A stretch of 47,031 nucleotides of DNA from CAZMVY01 sp964617875 (GTDB lineage: Bacteria; Planctomycetota; Phycisphaerae; UBA1845; PWPN01). Made by a program: the position numbers and the translations under genes. Positions 7,735 through 16,043 of this stretch are shown here, piece by piece. The notes beneath the pieces are model-generated. The model was not told the DNA's origin and did not search any database. It worked only from the letters and a program-made list of their open reading frames with translations. Each line of letters opens with the position of its first letter. Position 1 is the first letter of the stretch. Location: NCBI GenBank assembly GCA_964617875.1, contig CAZUAI010000042.1, positions 1 to 47,031 on the forward strand, written 5' to 3'.

Positions 7735-7870
7735 CATGGCCGTATGGGCGAACGGGGTCAGGAACCGTTGCCGGACAGGCGGAACACCGTGTTCACGGGA
7801 CGTGGACGCCCGGATGCGTTTGGCCAACGCAAGAAGGGTTCCTGACCCCCTCCCTGCGTGCAGGAACGGC
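7735..7870. repeat. 137-bp repeat, copy 2 (family E), upstream of potA
   Basis: Second copy of the element at 4536-4672. Here the inner inverted repeat is perfect: GGGGTCAGGAACC and GGTTCCTGACCCC, with 70-odd bases between. The 291-bp space 7635-7925 holds this repeat and no gene. Because potA starts at 7634, the potABC promoter should lie in or next to it. Confidence 0.9.
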
Positions 7871-7925
7871 CACACACACCCTTTGGCCGCAAGCCGGCGG
7901 CTGAATGACGGTTTTTCCGTTCGCA

Positions 7926-10013
7926 TCAGCGATCCTGCCGCGGCAGGAAGGTGATCCAGCGTGTGTCGGGATCGCGGTTCGCCCGGAAGAAAAACGGGAC
8001 CAGCACAACCTCGCGGGGCGATGGTTGCGAGTTGGGGGAGGCGTGGTCGTTGGCCGGCGTAGTCGCTGGTGGTCGCTCGACGGCTTGCGTCTTCAGGACG
8101 TACAGGCCGAGATCCTGCCGGAACTCCGCCTTCATGCCGTCGGCGGGGGCTTGCGGGTCGAGAATGACCGACAGGCGCTCCAGGTCGAGTCCGGCAGCGT
8201 CCTGTCGTTCGAGGCAGTAGACCAGCGGCCCGCGACGGAACGCGACCTGGCCGCGGTTCGCCGCGACTTCCGGCGGGCTGGTGATCGCCTCCGGACGCAT
8301 CGGCAGGTCCAGCCGGACCTCATCGCCGTTACGCCATTCGCGGTCGATCACGTGATATCGGCCGGCCGGCGCCGATGCCGGCTCGCGGTTCGCGACGGCA
8401 ACCTTCGCCCCGCGGCACCAGGCCGGGACGCGCAGGCCGAGCGCGAATCGCGCCGGCCGTTCGGGCCGCACGCGCAGCCGGACCTCGCCCTCGTGCGGGT
8501 AACGGGTCTGCATCTCGATCCGCAGCGGCGTGCCGTCGGGCAGTCGGTGCTCCGCCCCGGCGTCGGTATACAGGTTCACCCGCACGCCGTCCGCCGTAAC
8601 GCTGAAGACGTACTCCGGAAGCTGCGCGAAGAACCGCCACGCATTCGGAAAGCAGCAGGCCGTCGAATGCAGGTTCGGCAGGACCGTTCGCCGCACGGGG
8701 TTGCCGCCGTGGTCCGTGCGGCCGGCCATGTCGCCGACGCGCCGCAGCGGGTTGTAGTAGAAGATGCCGAGGTGGTCCGGCGAGACCGCGCCAAGGTAGT
8801 GGTTGTAGAGGATCGTCTCGATCGTATCGAAATACCGGCTCTCGCCCGTGATCGCGTGCATCCGCCACGAGAACATCATCATGGCCACGGACGCACACGT
8901 CTCGGCGATGTCACGGCTGGGGTTGCCTTCGAGGCACTGCGGCAGGTCGAACGGCCGGGCGGCGATGGACTCGTTGTAGCCGATGCCGCCGGTGACGTAC
9001 ATCCGGGTCGAGACGATCTCCTCCCACAGGCCCGGCAGGGGGGCGTGGAACGCGCGGTCGCCGGTCTCGACGTACGCCTCGGCCGCGCCGGTCATCAGGT
9101 AGCACAGCCGCACGGCGTGCCGCGACCCGCCGCCGGCCTGCACGTCGGCGATCGTCGGTCCGAGGCGGCTCATCCGTATGACGGCCCCGGCGAAGTCGAG
9201 GAACCGCTTTTCGCCCGTCGCCCGGTACAGCCGCACGAGGGCCGGCTCGATTTCCGGGTGCTCGCGCCGGCCGACGCTGCGGAAATACGGGTGGCCGGCC
9301 TCGTCCGCCCGCCGATAGAAGTCCGCGAGACGGCACGCGGCGTCGAGCAGCGTTCGCGTGCCCGTGGCCTTCCAGTGGGCAACGGCGGCCTCGATGAAAT
9401 GACCGGCGCAGCACAGGTCGTGGTGGACCTTCTCGTCGAACGGACCGGCGGGGCTGAGGCGCGTGCCAAGGTAGCCGTCCTTCTCCTGGAGCCGCACGAA
9501 GATGCTGGCGTGCCGATCGACCGCTTCGGCGACGTGGGTCAGCGACGGGTCATACGCGATGGCGTAGCATGCCCCCTCGAACCACTTGTAGAAGTCCGAG
9601 TCCGTCGCGAGCCGCCGGCAGGCCGTCGGCGGCTCCTCGCCGCGCGCCCGCGCCTCGAAGGCGGCCGGGATCGCGCTCGTGAGCCCGGCGGGGATGCTCA
9701 CGCGGTTGTTCGCATCCACACGGGCGCCGAGGAACCCTCCCAGCTTCACGTCCCGCAGCGGCACAGGTCGGCAGACCGTGCGCGCGGCGGACCAGTCGCC
9801 GACGCCCGGCGCGGTTTCACCCCGGCCGGACAACGGCAGGAGCAGGGCGATCAGACAGGCAGGGACGACGCGGAGTCGAACGGGACACGGCGCAAAGAGC
9901 CGTGGATTCGCGCCCCCGCCGCCGAAGCGGCCGAGCGCCCGGCAAGAGCCGCGCGGACGCGCCGCTTTGCCGCTCTCTCGCTCTTCCGCTTTCTCGCCCC
10001 GGCCTTCGCTCAC
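7926..10013 (-). CDS. GH127 family (DUF1680) beta-L-arabinofuranosidase-like protein
   Basis: GH127 enzymes hydrolyse terminal beta-L-arabinofuranosides with a cysteine nucleophile held in a zinc site. The four zinc-site residues are visible with family spacing: the pair in SRDIAETCAS (Glu and Cys two apart) and the CC in HSTACCFPNAWRF about 80 residues later, together with YVTGGIG and FYYNPLR. A hydrophobic stretch (PACLIALLLPL) suggests export. Start is uncertain: GTG at 10013 overlaps the TGA of the DUF6807 gene (GTGA) and is used here, but it leaves an odd 45-residue lead before the signal-like segment that derives from repeat-type sequence; no ATG lies nearer. It is the third gene of the Gfo/Idh-DUF6807-GH127 operon. 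Confidence 0.85.
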   Translation of the reverse strand: MSEGRGEKAEERESGKAARPRGSCRALGRFGGGGANPRLFAPCPVRLRVVPACLIALLLPLSGRGETAPGVGDWSAARTVCRPVPLRDVKLGGFLGARVDANNRVSIPAGLTSAIPAAFEARARGEEPPTACRRLATDSDFYKWFEGACYAIAYDPSLTHVAEAVDRHASIFVRLQEKDGYLGTRLSPAGPFDEKVHHDLCCAGHFIEAAVAHWKATGTRTLLDAACRLADFYRRADEAGHPYFRSVGRREHPEIEPALVRLYRATGEKRFLDFAGAVIRMSRLGPTIADVQAGGGSRHAVRLCYLMTGAAEAYVETGDRAFHAPLPGLWEEIVSTRMYVTGGIGYNESIAARPFDLPQCLEGNPSRDIAETCASVAMMMFSWRMHAITGESRYFDTIETILYNHYLGAVSPDHLGIFYYNPLRRVGDMAGRTDHGGNPVRRTVLPNLHSTACCFPNAWRFFAQLPEYVFSVTADGVRVNLYTDAGAEHRLPDGTPLRIEMQTRYPHEGEVRLRVRPERPARFALGLRVPAWCRGAKVAVANREPASAPAGRYHVIDREWRNGDEVRLDLPMRPEAITSPPEVAANRGQVAFRRGPLVYCLERQDAAGLDLERLSVILDPQAPADGMKAEFRQDLGLYVLKTQAVERPPATTPANDHASPNSQPSPREVVLVPFFFRANRDPDTRWITFLPRQDR

Positions 10014-11329
10014 TTCCCGCTGACCTTCGGCGGTTGCGCATACAGTCCGTAGGCGTCGGCGATGCGGGCCTTCTTCGTGTCGTCCTTGTGGATCACGATG
10101 CGGTAGTTGAACTCGACCGTCTCGCCCTTCTTCCAGGTCTGCGAGCCGTTCCGGTTCTTGTCGCCGGTGAAGTCCTTGAGGCCGAACGGGTTGGCGGTAT
10201 ACAGGCCGTAGTCCCGGATGTGCCAGGTCACCGGGTGGCGGAAGTTCTTCGGGTGGTCGAGCACGGCCACGCCGACGGTCTTGCCGTTGACCGGGCCGAC
10301 GTAGTCGCACCAAGCGGCCGGCTTGCCCCAGCAGCCTTTCGCGCCGACGCCGCCGGCGGCGTTGCACATCTGCCCGTGCACCTTCCGGCCGTCCACGGTG
10401 GCGCCGACTTCATCCATCGTCACGGCCAGGCGGAGCGCGACGATGCCGCCTTCCTTCGTATCGGCGAACATGACGTCGCCGTCCGGGAACCGGAAGATGA
10501 CGCGGGTATCGATGACGCGGCTGCCCTCGTCGCTGCGGAAGAACGTGTAGGTTCGCTCCTCGGTCAATTCGCGGCGGCCGTCCTTGTTGATCCAGTCGAT
10601 GTCGGCGACGATCTGCCCGAAAACCGGCCCGCCGACCATGCGCACGATGCGCCGGACGATCTCGCAGTCGTTTCCTTTCCGCGTGGCGGCGGCGGCCTGG
10701 CTGTCCTTCTCCCTGACCTCGTTCCAGTAGTTGCTGCCCGGCTTGCTGAAGTCGCCCATGCGGACGTCGCCGTGGGCGACCCAGATCGACCGGTGATGGT
10801 GATGGTCCTGCCGCGACTTGATGCCGCCGCCGGGGTCCTTTTCGAGGGGGTTCTCCTTCATCGGATAATCGCGCGTGACCGGATCGCCCGTCGGGCCGAT
10901 AACGGGGTACAGGTACGGCTTGGGCGTCTCCTCGCCGTAGTGGAACGCGGTGAAGGGCTTGCCGTCGATGGTCACCTCGATCAGGCCCTCCCGGACCTGT
11001 TTGACCTGGACGGCCTCCTTCGCATGACCGGCCGGGGACGATTCGACCTTGAGTGTCGCCGTCCGGCCGGCCTCCATCGGCGCCGCCCACCACCAGAGAC
11101 GCCCGTCCGCGTCCACCTGCGCCGGAACGGGCGTTGCGCCCTCGGCGGCCAGGAGGTACGTCTTGTTCGCGTCCAGCGGTTCGGCCGGCTTCCAGCACAC
11201 CGGTCCCGCCGGCCGCGCCGTGTCCCCCGCGCTCACCGTGATCTCCATGCCCTTCGCCCCGACCACGACCATCGCCCAGGCAACAACCGCCGTCGCCGCA
11301 ACCCGTCCGACACCACACGTGTTCATCAT
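10010..11329 (-). CDS. DUF6807 (PmoA-like annotated) secreted protein
   Basis: The 439-residue product has a signal peptide (VAATAVVAWAMVVVGAKG) and the hallmarks of DUF6807: FHYGEETPKPYLYPVIGPTG, the His-rich DHHHHRSIWVAHGDV, an ERTYTFF strand, GVAVLDHPKNFRHPVTWHIRDYGLYTANPFG and a C-terminal FNYRIVIHK. The family is often labelled methane oxygenase PmoA; that label is misleading and the function is unknown, with a carbohydrate-related role suggested by neighbours. Start at the tandem ATGs 11329/11326, with GAGGTG a few bases upstream. Its stop overlaps the GTG of the GH127 gene. Confidence 0.88.
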   Translation of the reverse strand: MMNTCGVGRVAATAVVAWAMVVVGAKGMEITVSAGDTARPAGPVCWKPAEPLDANKTYLLAAEGATPVPAQVDADGRLWWWAAPMEAGRTATLKVESSPAGHAKEAVQVKQVREGLIEVTIDGKPFTAFHYGEETPKPYLYPVIGPTGDPVTRDYPMKENPLEKDPGGGIKSRQDHHHHRSIWVAHGDVRMGDFSKPGSNYWNEVREKDSQAAAATRKGNDCEIVRRIVRMVGGPVFGQIVADIDWINKDGRRELTEERTYTFFRSDEGSRVIDTRVIFRFPDGDVMFADTKEGGIVALRLAVTMDEVGATVDGRKVHGQMCNAAGGVGAKGCWGKPAAWCDYVGPVNGKTVGVAVLDHPKNFRHPVTWHIRDYGLYTANPFGLKDFTGDKNRNGSQTWKKGETVEFNYRIVIHKDDTKKARIADAYGLYAQPPKVSGK

Positions 11330-11418
11330 CGCGTTCACCTCGTCATCCCCGCAATCCATTCCCCGGAGACCGTCCGAATCTCTGATCTCCGCGTCGCTTC
11401 CGGCGACACGTCTTCGCG

Positions 11419-11475
11419 CCTGGGGTGCGGGCCTCCGGCCGGCCGACGGATGCAGGCGGGACGCCGGCATCAACA
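11419..11475. repeat. Family C palindromic repeat between DUF6807 and Gfo/Idh genes
   Basis: On the minus strand it reads CCTGCATCCGTCGGCCGG followed by GGAGGCCCGCACCCC. This aligns with CCTGCATCCCTCTGCGGG at 40973-40990 inside a glycosyltransferase gene and with the segment after 34651. It occupies most of the 184-bp gap. Confidence 0.65.
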
Positions 11476-11513
11476 GGGGAACCGTCCACGGAACCCGGCA
11501 CCCAACCCGTTTC

Positions 11514-13001
11514 CTAGGCCTTCGCCGGCACCACGAACGGTGCGCGGTAGTTCCTCGTCAGCAGCAGGTTTGCGTCGGGGTCGCCGACGATCTGCTCCGT
11601 CTTCGCGTCCACGACGAGCTTGCGGCCGAGCGTGTAGCCGCTCTCCTCGATCTTCATGCCGTTCGCGGCCAGATACTTCTCGGTCCGTTCCAGCACCTCG
11701 GCGGCGTCGGCGTCCGTGTCGAACCATGGCGCCCGCGGCCGGAACGCCGTCTTGCCGCCCAGCCGGATCGACACGTTGCACAGGTGGCAGCAGGCGCTCG
11801 AGTAGTGGCCCTCGAGCACGTCGGCGTTCAGATCCGCGACCTTGCGGCTGCGGACCGCCGCGATGAAATTGCCGAAGTGGTCGCCGCCCGGCCCGCGGAC
11901 GGCCTCGACCTCCGGCAGCGGCGCCGGCTTGTCGCTGCCCTTCGGGTAGAACCGCTTTTCGACGATCGTGCCGGCCTCCAGGTGCAGGATGTTCCCCACG
12001 TCCTCCCCCATGTACTTCTCGCTCGGGAGGCCCCGGGTCTCGAAGATCAGCTTCGTCCCGCCGAAATCCAGGATCGCCATCTGCGTGCTTGCCACCTCGC
12101 CCTGGTCGGTATAGCCGAGACGGCCGCCGAAGCTGATCGCGCTCTGCGGCAGCGTCGCGCCCTGGATCGCCCAGCGGGCGATGTCCATCTGGTGCACGCC
12201 CTGGTTGCCCAGGTCGCCGTTGCCGAAATCCCAGAACCAGTGCCACCGGTAGTGGACGAGGTTCTCGTGATAGGGCTGCTCCCGGGCCGGGCCGAGCCAG
12301 AGGTTGAAGTCGAGTTCCTTCGGCGGATCCACATAAGGCTTCCAGCCGATGCTGCCGCGGGTGTTCTCGCCCTTGCCGCCCGGCTTGTAGCACAGCGCCC
12401 GCGAGATCAGCAGCTTGCCGAGCTTGCCCGACTGGACGGCGGCGATGGCCCTGGCCCAGCCCATGTCGCTGCGGCTCTGCGTGCCGTGCTGGACGATCCG
12501 GCCGTACTTGCGGGCGGCCTCAACGGCGACGCGGCCTTCGTGGATGTTGTGGCTCATCGGCTTCTCGACGTAGACGTCCTTGCCCGCCTGGCAGGCCCAG
12601 ATCGTCATGAGGGAATGCCAGTGGTTGGGCGTGCCGATCGACACGACGTCGATGTCCTTGTCCTCGAGCACGCGCCGCACGTCCTGCACGCACTTCGGCG
12701 TGTTCTTGCCCCACTCCTCGACGGCCTTGATCCGCGAGGGGAAAAGCCGCGAGTCCGGATCGACGATGGCGACCACCTGCACGTTCGGGGCGGTGGCGAA
12801 TGCCTTCACGTGCGACATGCCGCGGCCGTTCACGCCGGCGACGGCCACACGGATTCTCTCGTTCGCCCCGATCACCCGGCCGGGCGCCGCCGCCACCCGA
12901 CCCGTCCCCTTCTCCTGCGAGGCGCACCCGCCCGCGAACAGTGCCCCTCCGGCGGCCATCAGCGAGCCCTTCAGAAACCCGCGACGATTCAGACTCGACA
13001 T
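11514..13001 (-). CDS. Gfo/Idh/MocA family oxidoreductase, Tat-exported
   Basis: The 495-residue NAD(P)-dependent sugar dehydrogenase-like protein begins with a Tat signal (RRGFLK at residues 6-11), and FAGGC ending at Cys26 may make it a lipoprotein. The Rossmann domain starts RIRVAVAGVNGRGMSHVKA; the family lysine is in YVEKPMSHN, and HWHSLMTIWA precedes it. The C-terminal domain carries WLGPAREQPYHENLVHYRWHWFWDFGNGD, common in planctomycete members. It probably oxidises or epimerises a sugar in the periplasm. SD is GGAGG ahead of ATG 13001. It is the first gene of the carbohydrate operon. Confidence 0.93.
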   Translation of the reverse strand: MSSLNRRGFLKGSLMAAGGALFAGGCASQEKGTGRVAAAPGRVIGANERIRVAVAGVNGRGMSHVKAFATAPNVQVVAIVDPDSRLFPSRIKAVEEWGKNTPKCVQDVRRVLEDKDIDVVSIGTPNHWHSLMTIWACQAGKDVYVEKPMSHNIHEGRVAVEAARKYGRIVQHGTQSRSDMGWARAIAAVQSGKLGKLLISRALCYKPGGKGENTRGSIGWKPYVDPPKELDFNLWLGPAREQPYHENLVHYRWHWFWDFGNGDLGNQGVHQMDIARWAIQGATLPQSAISFGGRLGYTDQGEVASTQMAILDFGGTKLIFETRGLPSEKYMGEDVGNILHLEAGTIVEKRFYPKGSDKPAPLPEVEAVRGPGGDHFGNFIAAVRSRKVADLNADVLEGHYSSACCHLCNVSIRLGGKTAFRPRAPWFDTDADAAEVLERTEKYLAANGMKIEESGYTLGRKLVVDAKTEQIVGDPDANLLLTRNYRAPFVVPAKA

Positions 13002-13132
13002 CGGAACCTCCAGCCCGGCGCGGAACGCGGCACCCGGCCCCGGGGCCGCTCCGCGGCGTCAGGATCCAGTGTATGGCCCGGCGCCCCGGCCCACAACCCG
13101 GCCTGTCCCGCCCCGCCCGCCGGGGCACACGC

Positions 13133-14068
13133 TCAAATCCGCACCCGGCCGCGGTTCAGCCGGTCGAGGAACGAGACGAGCCGGTACTGCATGTCCATGT
13201 GGGGTACGGGCACGTGCCGCCCGTGCGCCCGCCGGACGGGCTCGCCCAGAATCGACTCGACCTCCAGCTCCCGCTTCTCGACATAGTCCACCAGCATCGA
13301 CGGCCGGTAGTCGCCCATCGTGGACGTATTGGCGAACATCTTCTCGATGAGCGGCCCCGCGATCATCCGCTCGGCGGGCGGGAGTTCGGCATTGCCGGCG
13401 GCGATCGTCTCGTCCATCAGCAGGCGGGCCAGGCCCCGCAGGCCGGCGTCCTCCAGGATCTGCCCCGTCGTCACCGCCCCGGCCGAAATCGTCAGCGTGC
13501 TGAACGGAATATTCCAGACCAGCTTCTCCCACCGCGCCCGCAGGAGCGACGGGGCAACCGACGTCTCGAACCCGGCCGCCGCGAACAGCTCGGCGATCCG
13601 CCGTGCCCGATCATGGTCGTCGAGGAAATGGCCGAACATGACCCGCCCGTACGCGTAGTGGTGGACCACGCCCGGCTCGCCGCGGTTGATGCACACGAAC
13701 GCCAGGCCGCCCAGGATCTGCTCCGGCGAGAACCACCCGGCGAACCGGTCCTCGACGCCCAGGCCGTTCATCAGGGCGACGATCTCCGTCTGCGGGCCGA
13801 CGCACGGCCGCAACAGGGCCTCCGCCGCATCCAGCGCGGTCGTCTTCAGCGCGCAGATCACCAGATCGACCGGCCCGATCTCCTCCGGCCGGCCGAAGAC
13901 GCGGGCGTCAAGGTGGAAATCCCCGTCGCAACTGTGGATCGTCAACCCGCGACGGCGAACCGCCTCCAGATCGCGCCGCATGAGAAAGCAGACATCGTGG
14001 CCGACCCGCGCAAGCCGTGCCCCGTAAAGACACCCCACGCTGCCGGAGCCGATGACGGCGATGCGCAT
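13133..14068 (-). CDS. Ketopantoate reductase (PanE/ApbA family)
   Basis: The 311-residue protein starts with a Rossmann nucleotide loop, MRIAVIGSGSVGCLYGARLA, and has the PanE core CALKTTALDAA, VALMNGLGVEDRF, RWEKLVWNIPFSTL (with the catalytic-type lysine) and a C-terminal DYRPSMLVDYVEKRELEVESI. The family reduces 2-dehydropantoate with NADPH on the way to pantothenate, but many members act on other 2-keto acids, so panE is not assigned. Start at ATG 14068 fits the Rossmann loop. Divergent from the SPASM gene; about 200 bp lie between. Confidence 0.88.
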   Translation of the reverse strand: MRIAVIGSGSVGCLYGARLARVGHDVCFLMRRDLEAVRRRGLTIHSCDGDFHLDARVFGRPEEIGPVDLVICALKTTALDAAEALLRPCVGPQTEIVALMNGLGVEDRFAGWFSPEQILGGLAFVCINRGEPGVVHHYAYGRVMFGHFLDDHDRARRIAELFAAAGFETSVAPSLLRARWEKLVWNIPFSTLTISAGAVTTGQILEDAGLRGLARLLMDETIAAGNAELPPAERMIAGPLIEKMFANTSTMGDYRPSMLVDYVEKRELEVESILGEPVRRAHGRHVPVPHMDMQYRLVSFLDRLNRGRVRI

Positions 14069-14267
14069 ACGGCCTGTACTAATATGCCGTCCCGGAGTCC
14101 GACGCAAGCGCGTCGGGCCGCCCTGTCTTTTTTCGCGGAATGCCGCGATGATAGCCGGGGTTGGCGGTCTTTCGCGGCCGCGCCCGTGGCGCGCCTGTGG
14201 TGTGCGCCCCCGGCAGAGGCCGCGCCCCTGTTGTCGTCGCTCGCGCCGCCGCCGGAGGCATCGCCCG

Positions 14268-15944
14268 ATGAAGATCGCGGCCATTGTGGAAGCCGACTTC
14301 GACGTCTCACCGATCGGCACGCGCAGCCGGTTGTGCGACGCAATCGGCACGAATCCGCCGGACGCCGACGCCGCCGTCCTGCGCTGCACGATCCGCCGCC
14401 TGCAACGGTGCAGGCGCCTCAGCGCGATCCGCGTCGCCGTACGCGCGGCCGACAGGCCGCGGGCCGAGGCCGCCCTGGCGGGCCTCGACGTCGCCATCGA
14501 AGCGCACGAAGCGCCGCTGCCGTACTGGCTGAACCCCCTCCGCACGGGCGGGCGGGCCGCCGCCGCGCGCAAGTGGTCGCTGGACGCGTGGCGCGGCGGG
14601 CTGGCCGGCTTCGCCGCCATGGACGAGGGCGTCAACATCCTGCTCCTCGAGGCCCTCGCCCGCCGCGACGGATACGACGCCGTCATGCCCGTGCCGGCGG
14701 CCGCGACGCTCTTCGATCCGGCCCTGGCCGACGCGACGATCGAGCAGTTTGAACGCATTCACGAGGAAATCCGGCTGACATTCGCCCCCGCCCCCCCGGG
14801 GCTCGCAGCCCCGGTCCTGCACGCCGGACTGCTGGCCGACCTGTGCAAGGCCGCATGGCCGCCGGGCCGCATGCTCGCCTACCGCCCGGACGATCCGCAA
14901 CGCGAACTCTTCACCCGCGACTGCTGCTTCCACCCGGGCCCCGAAATCGAGCAGGCCGCCGGCCGTGTCCTCGCCGACACCGACCGCGGCGTCGCCCGCA
15001 TCGCGGCGATTCTGGACGCGTGCGGCCAAGCCGACGGCGGGCCGGACGCACGGCGCATCGCCGACTGGCTGCGGGAACACGATGCCTGGAACGCCGGCCC
15101 GCTGCCGCGCGAGGTCGAGATCGAACTGACGACGGAAGACCCGCTCGCCCGCACGACGCTGCGGCCGCGCGGCGAGGTCGTCGGTCGCCGCGGGCCGATG
15201 GACACGGCGACGCTCGACCGGCTGTTCGCCGAGTTGGCCCGAATGGACGACAGCCTCGTCGTCTTTGGCGGATTCGGCGATCCGCTGCGGCACCCGCAGT
15301 TCGCCGAAATCGTCCGCCGGGCGCGCGAAGCGGGCCTCTTCGGCATCGCCGTCCGCACGACCGCGCTCGATCTCGACAAGGCCCGCGCCGATGCGATGAT
15401 CGACGCGGGCGTCGATGTCGTCTCCGTGCTGCTCGACGCTCACACCCCGGACGTCTACCGCGACGTACACCGGTTCGACGGCTACGACCGGGCGGTGGCC
15501 AACGTCAACAGCCTCATGCAGGCGCAGGTAACGCGACAGCAGGCGTATCCGCTCATCGTGCCCGAGATGCTCAAGACCCGCCGGACGATCGCCCAGATGG
15601 AGGCCTTCTACGACGACTGGATCCGCAAGACGGGCTCCGCGGTCATCGCGGGCCCGGCGGCGTACGGCGGACCGTTTGACCACCTGGCCGTGATGAACAT
15701 GGCCCCGCCGCGGCGCTTCGCCTGCGCCCGGCTCTGGACCCGCCTGGTCGTGCTGGCCGACGGCCGTGTCACCGTCTGCGACCAGGATTTCCGCGGCGAC
15801 CACGCCGTCGGCCGCCTGCCGGATTCCCCGCTCGGCGACCTCTGGACCGGCCCGGCCATGGCCGGCCTGCGCCGCGGCCACCGGCAAGGCGACTACGGCC
15901 GAATGGCACTCTGCCCCGCATGCAGGGAGTGGCACAGGCCGTAG
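14268..15944 (+). CDS. Cytidylyltransferase-like + degenerate radical SAM + SPASM fusion
   Basis: The product has 558 residues. Residues 1-200 resemble a nucleotidyltransferase-like domain (MKIAAIVEADFD, AAVLRCTIRRLQRC, DAVMPVPAAATLFDPALAD). Residues 280-480 look like a radical SAM barrel: EIELTTEDPLARTTLRP where CxxxCxxC is expected, then LVVFGGFGDPLRHPQF, the GGxGDP-like motif, and DVVSVLLDAHTPDVYRDVH. The three iron-sulfur cysteines are absent. The C-terminus is SPASM-like (C486, C504, C549, C552; LADGRVTVCDQDFRGDHAVG, CPACREWH). The architecture recalls proteins described as spiro-SPASM. Chemistry without the SAM cluster is unclear; glycan or lipid modification is only a guess. ATG 14268 is preceded by GGAGG. 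Confidence 0.8.
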   Translation: MKIAAIVEADFDVSPIGTRSRLCDAIGTNPPDADAAVLRCTIRRLQRCRRLSAIRVAVRAADRPRAEAALAGLDVAIEAHEAPLPYWLNPLRTGGRAAAARKWSLDAWRGGLAGFAAMDEGVNILLLEALARRDGYDAVMPVPAAATLFDPALADATIEQFERIHEEIRLTFAPAPPGLAAPVLHAGLLADLCKAAWPPGRMLAYRPDDPQRELFTRDCCFHPGPEIEQAAGRVLADTDRGVARIAAILDACGQADGGPDARRIADWLREHDAWNAGPLPREVEIELTTEDPLARTTLRPRGEVVGRRGPMDTATLDRLFAELARMDDSLVVFGGFGDPLRHPQFAEIVRRAREAGLFGIAVRTTALDLDKARADAMIDAGVDVVSVLLDAHTPDVYRDVHRFDGYDRAVANVNSLMQAQVTRQQAYPLIVPEMLKTRRTIAQMEAFYDDWIRKTGSAVIAGPAAYGGPFDHLAVMNMAPPRRFACARLWTRLVVLADGRVTVCDQDFRGDHAVGRLPDSPLGDLWTGPAMAGLRRGHRQGDYGRMALCPACREWHRP

Positions 15945-16043
15945 GATGGTCCCTCGTCGGCCGTGCGTTGCCGCACGCGCGTCGTCTGCGTTCGTCCGCG
16001 CCCCGCGTTGCGGCACCCGACGCGGGGGATTACCATCACCCCC

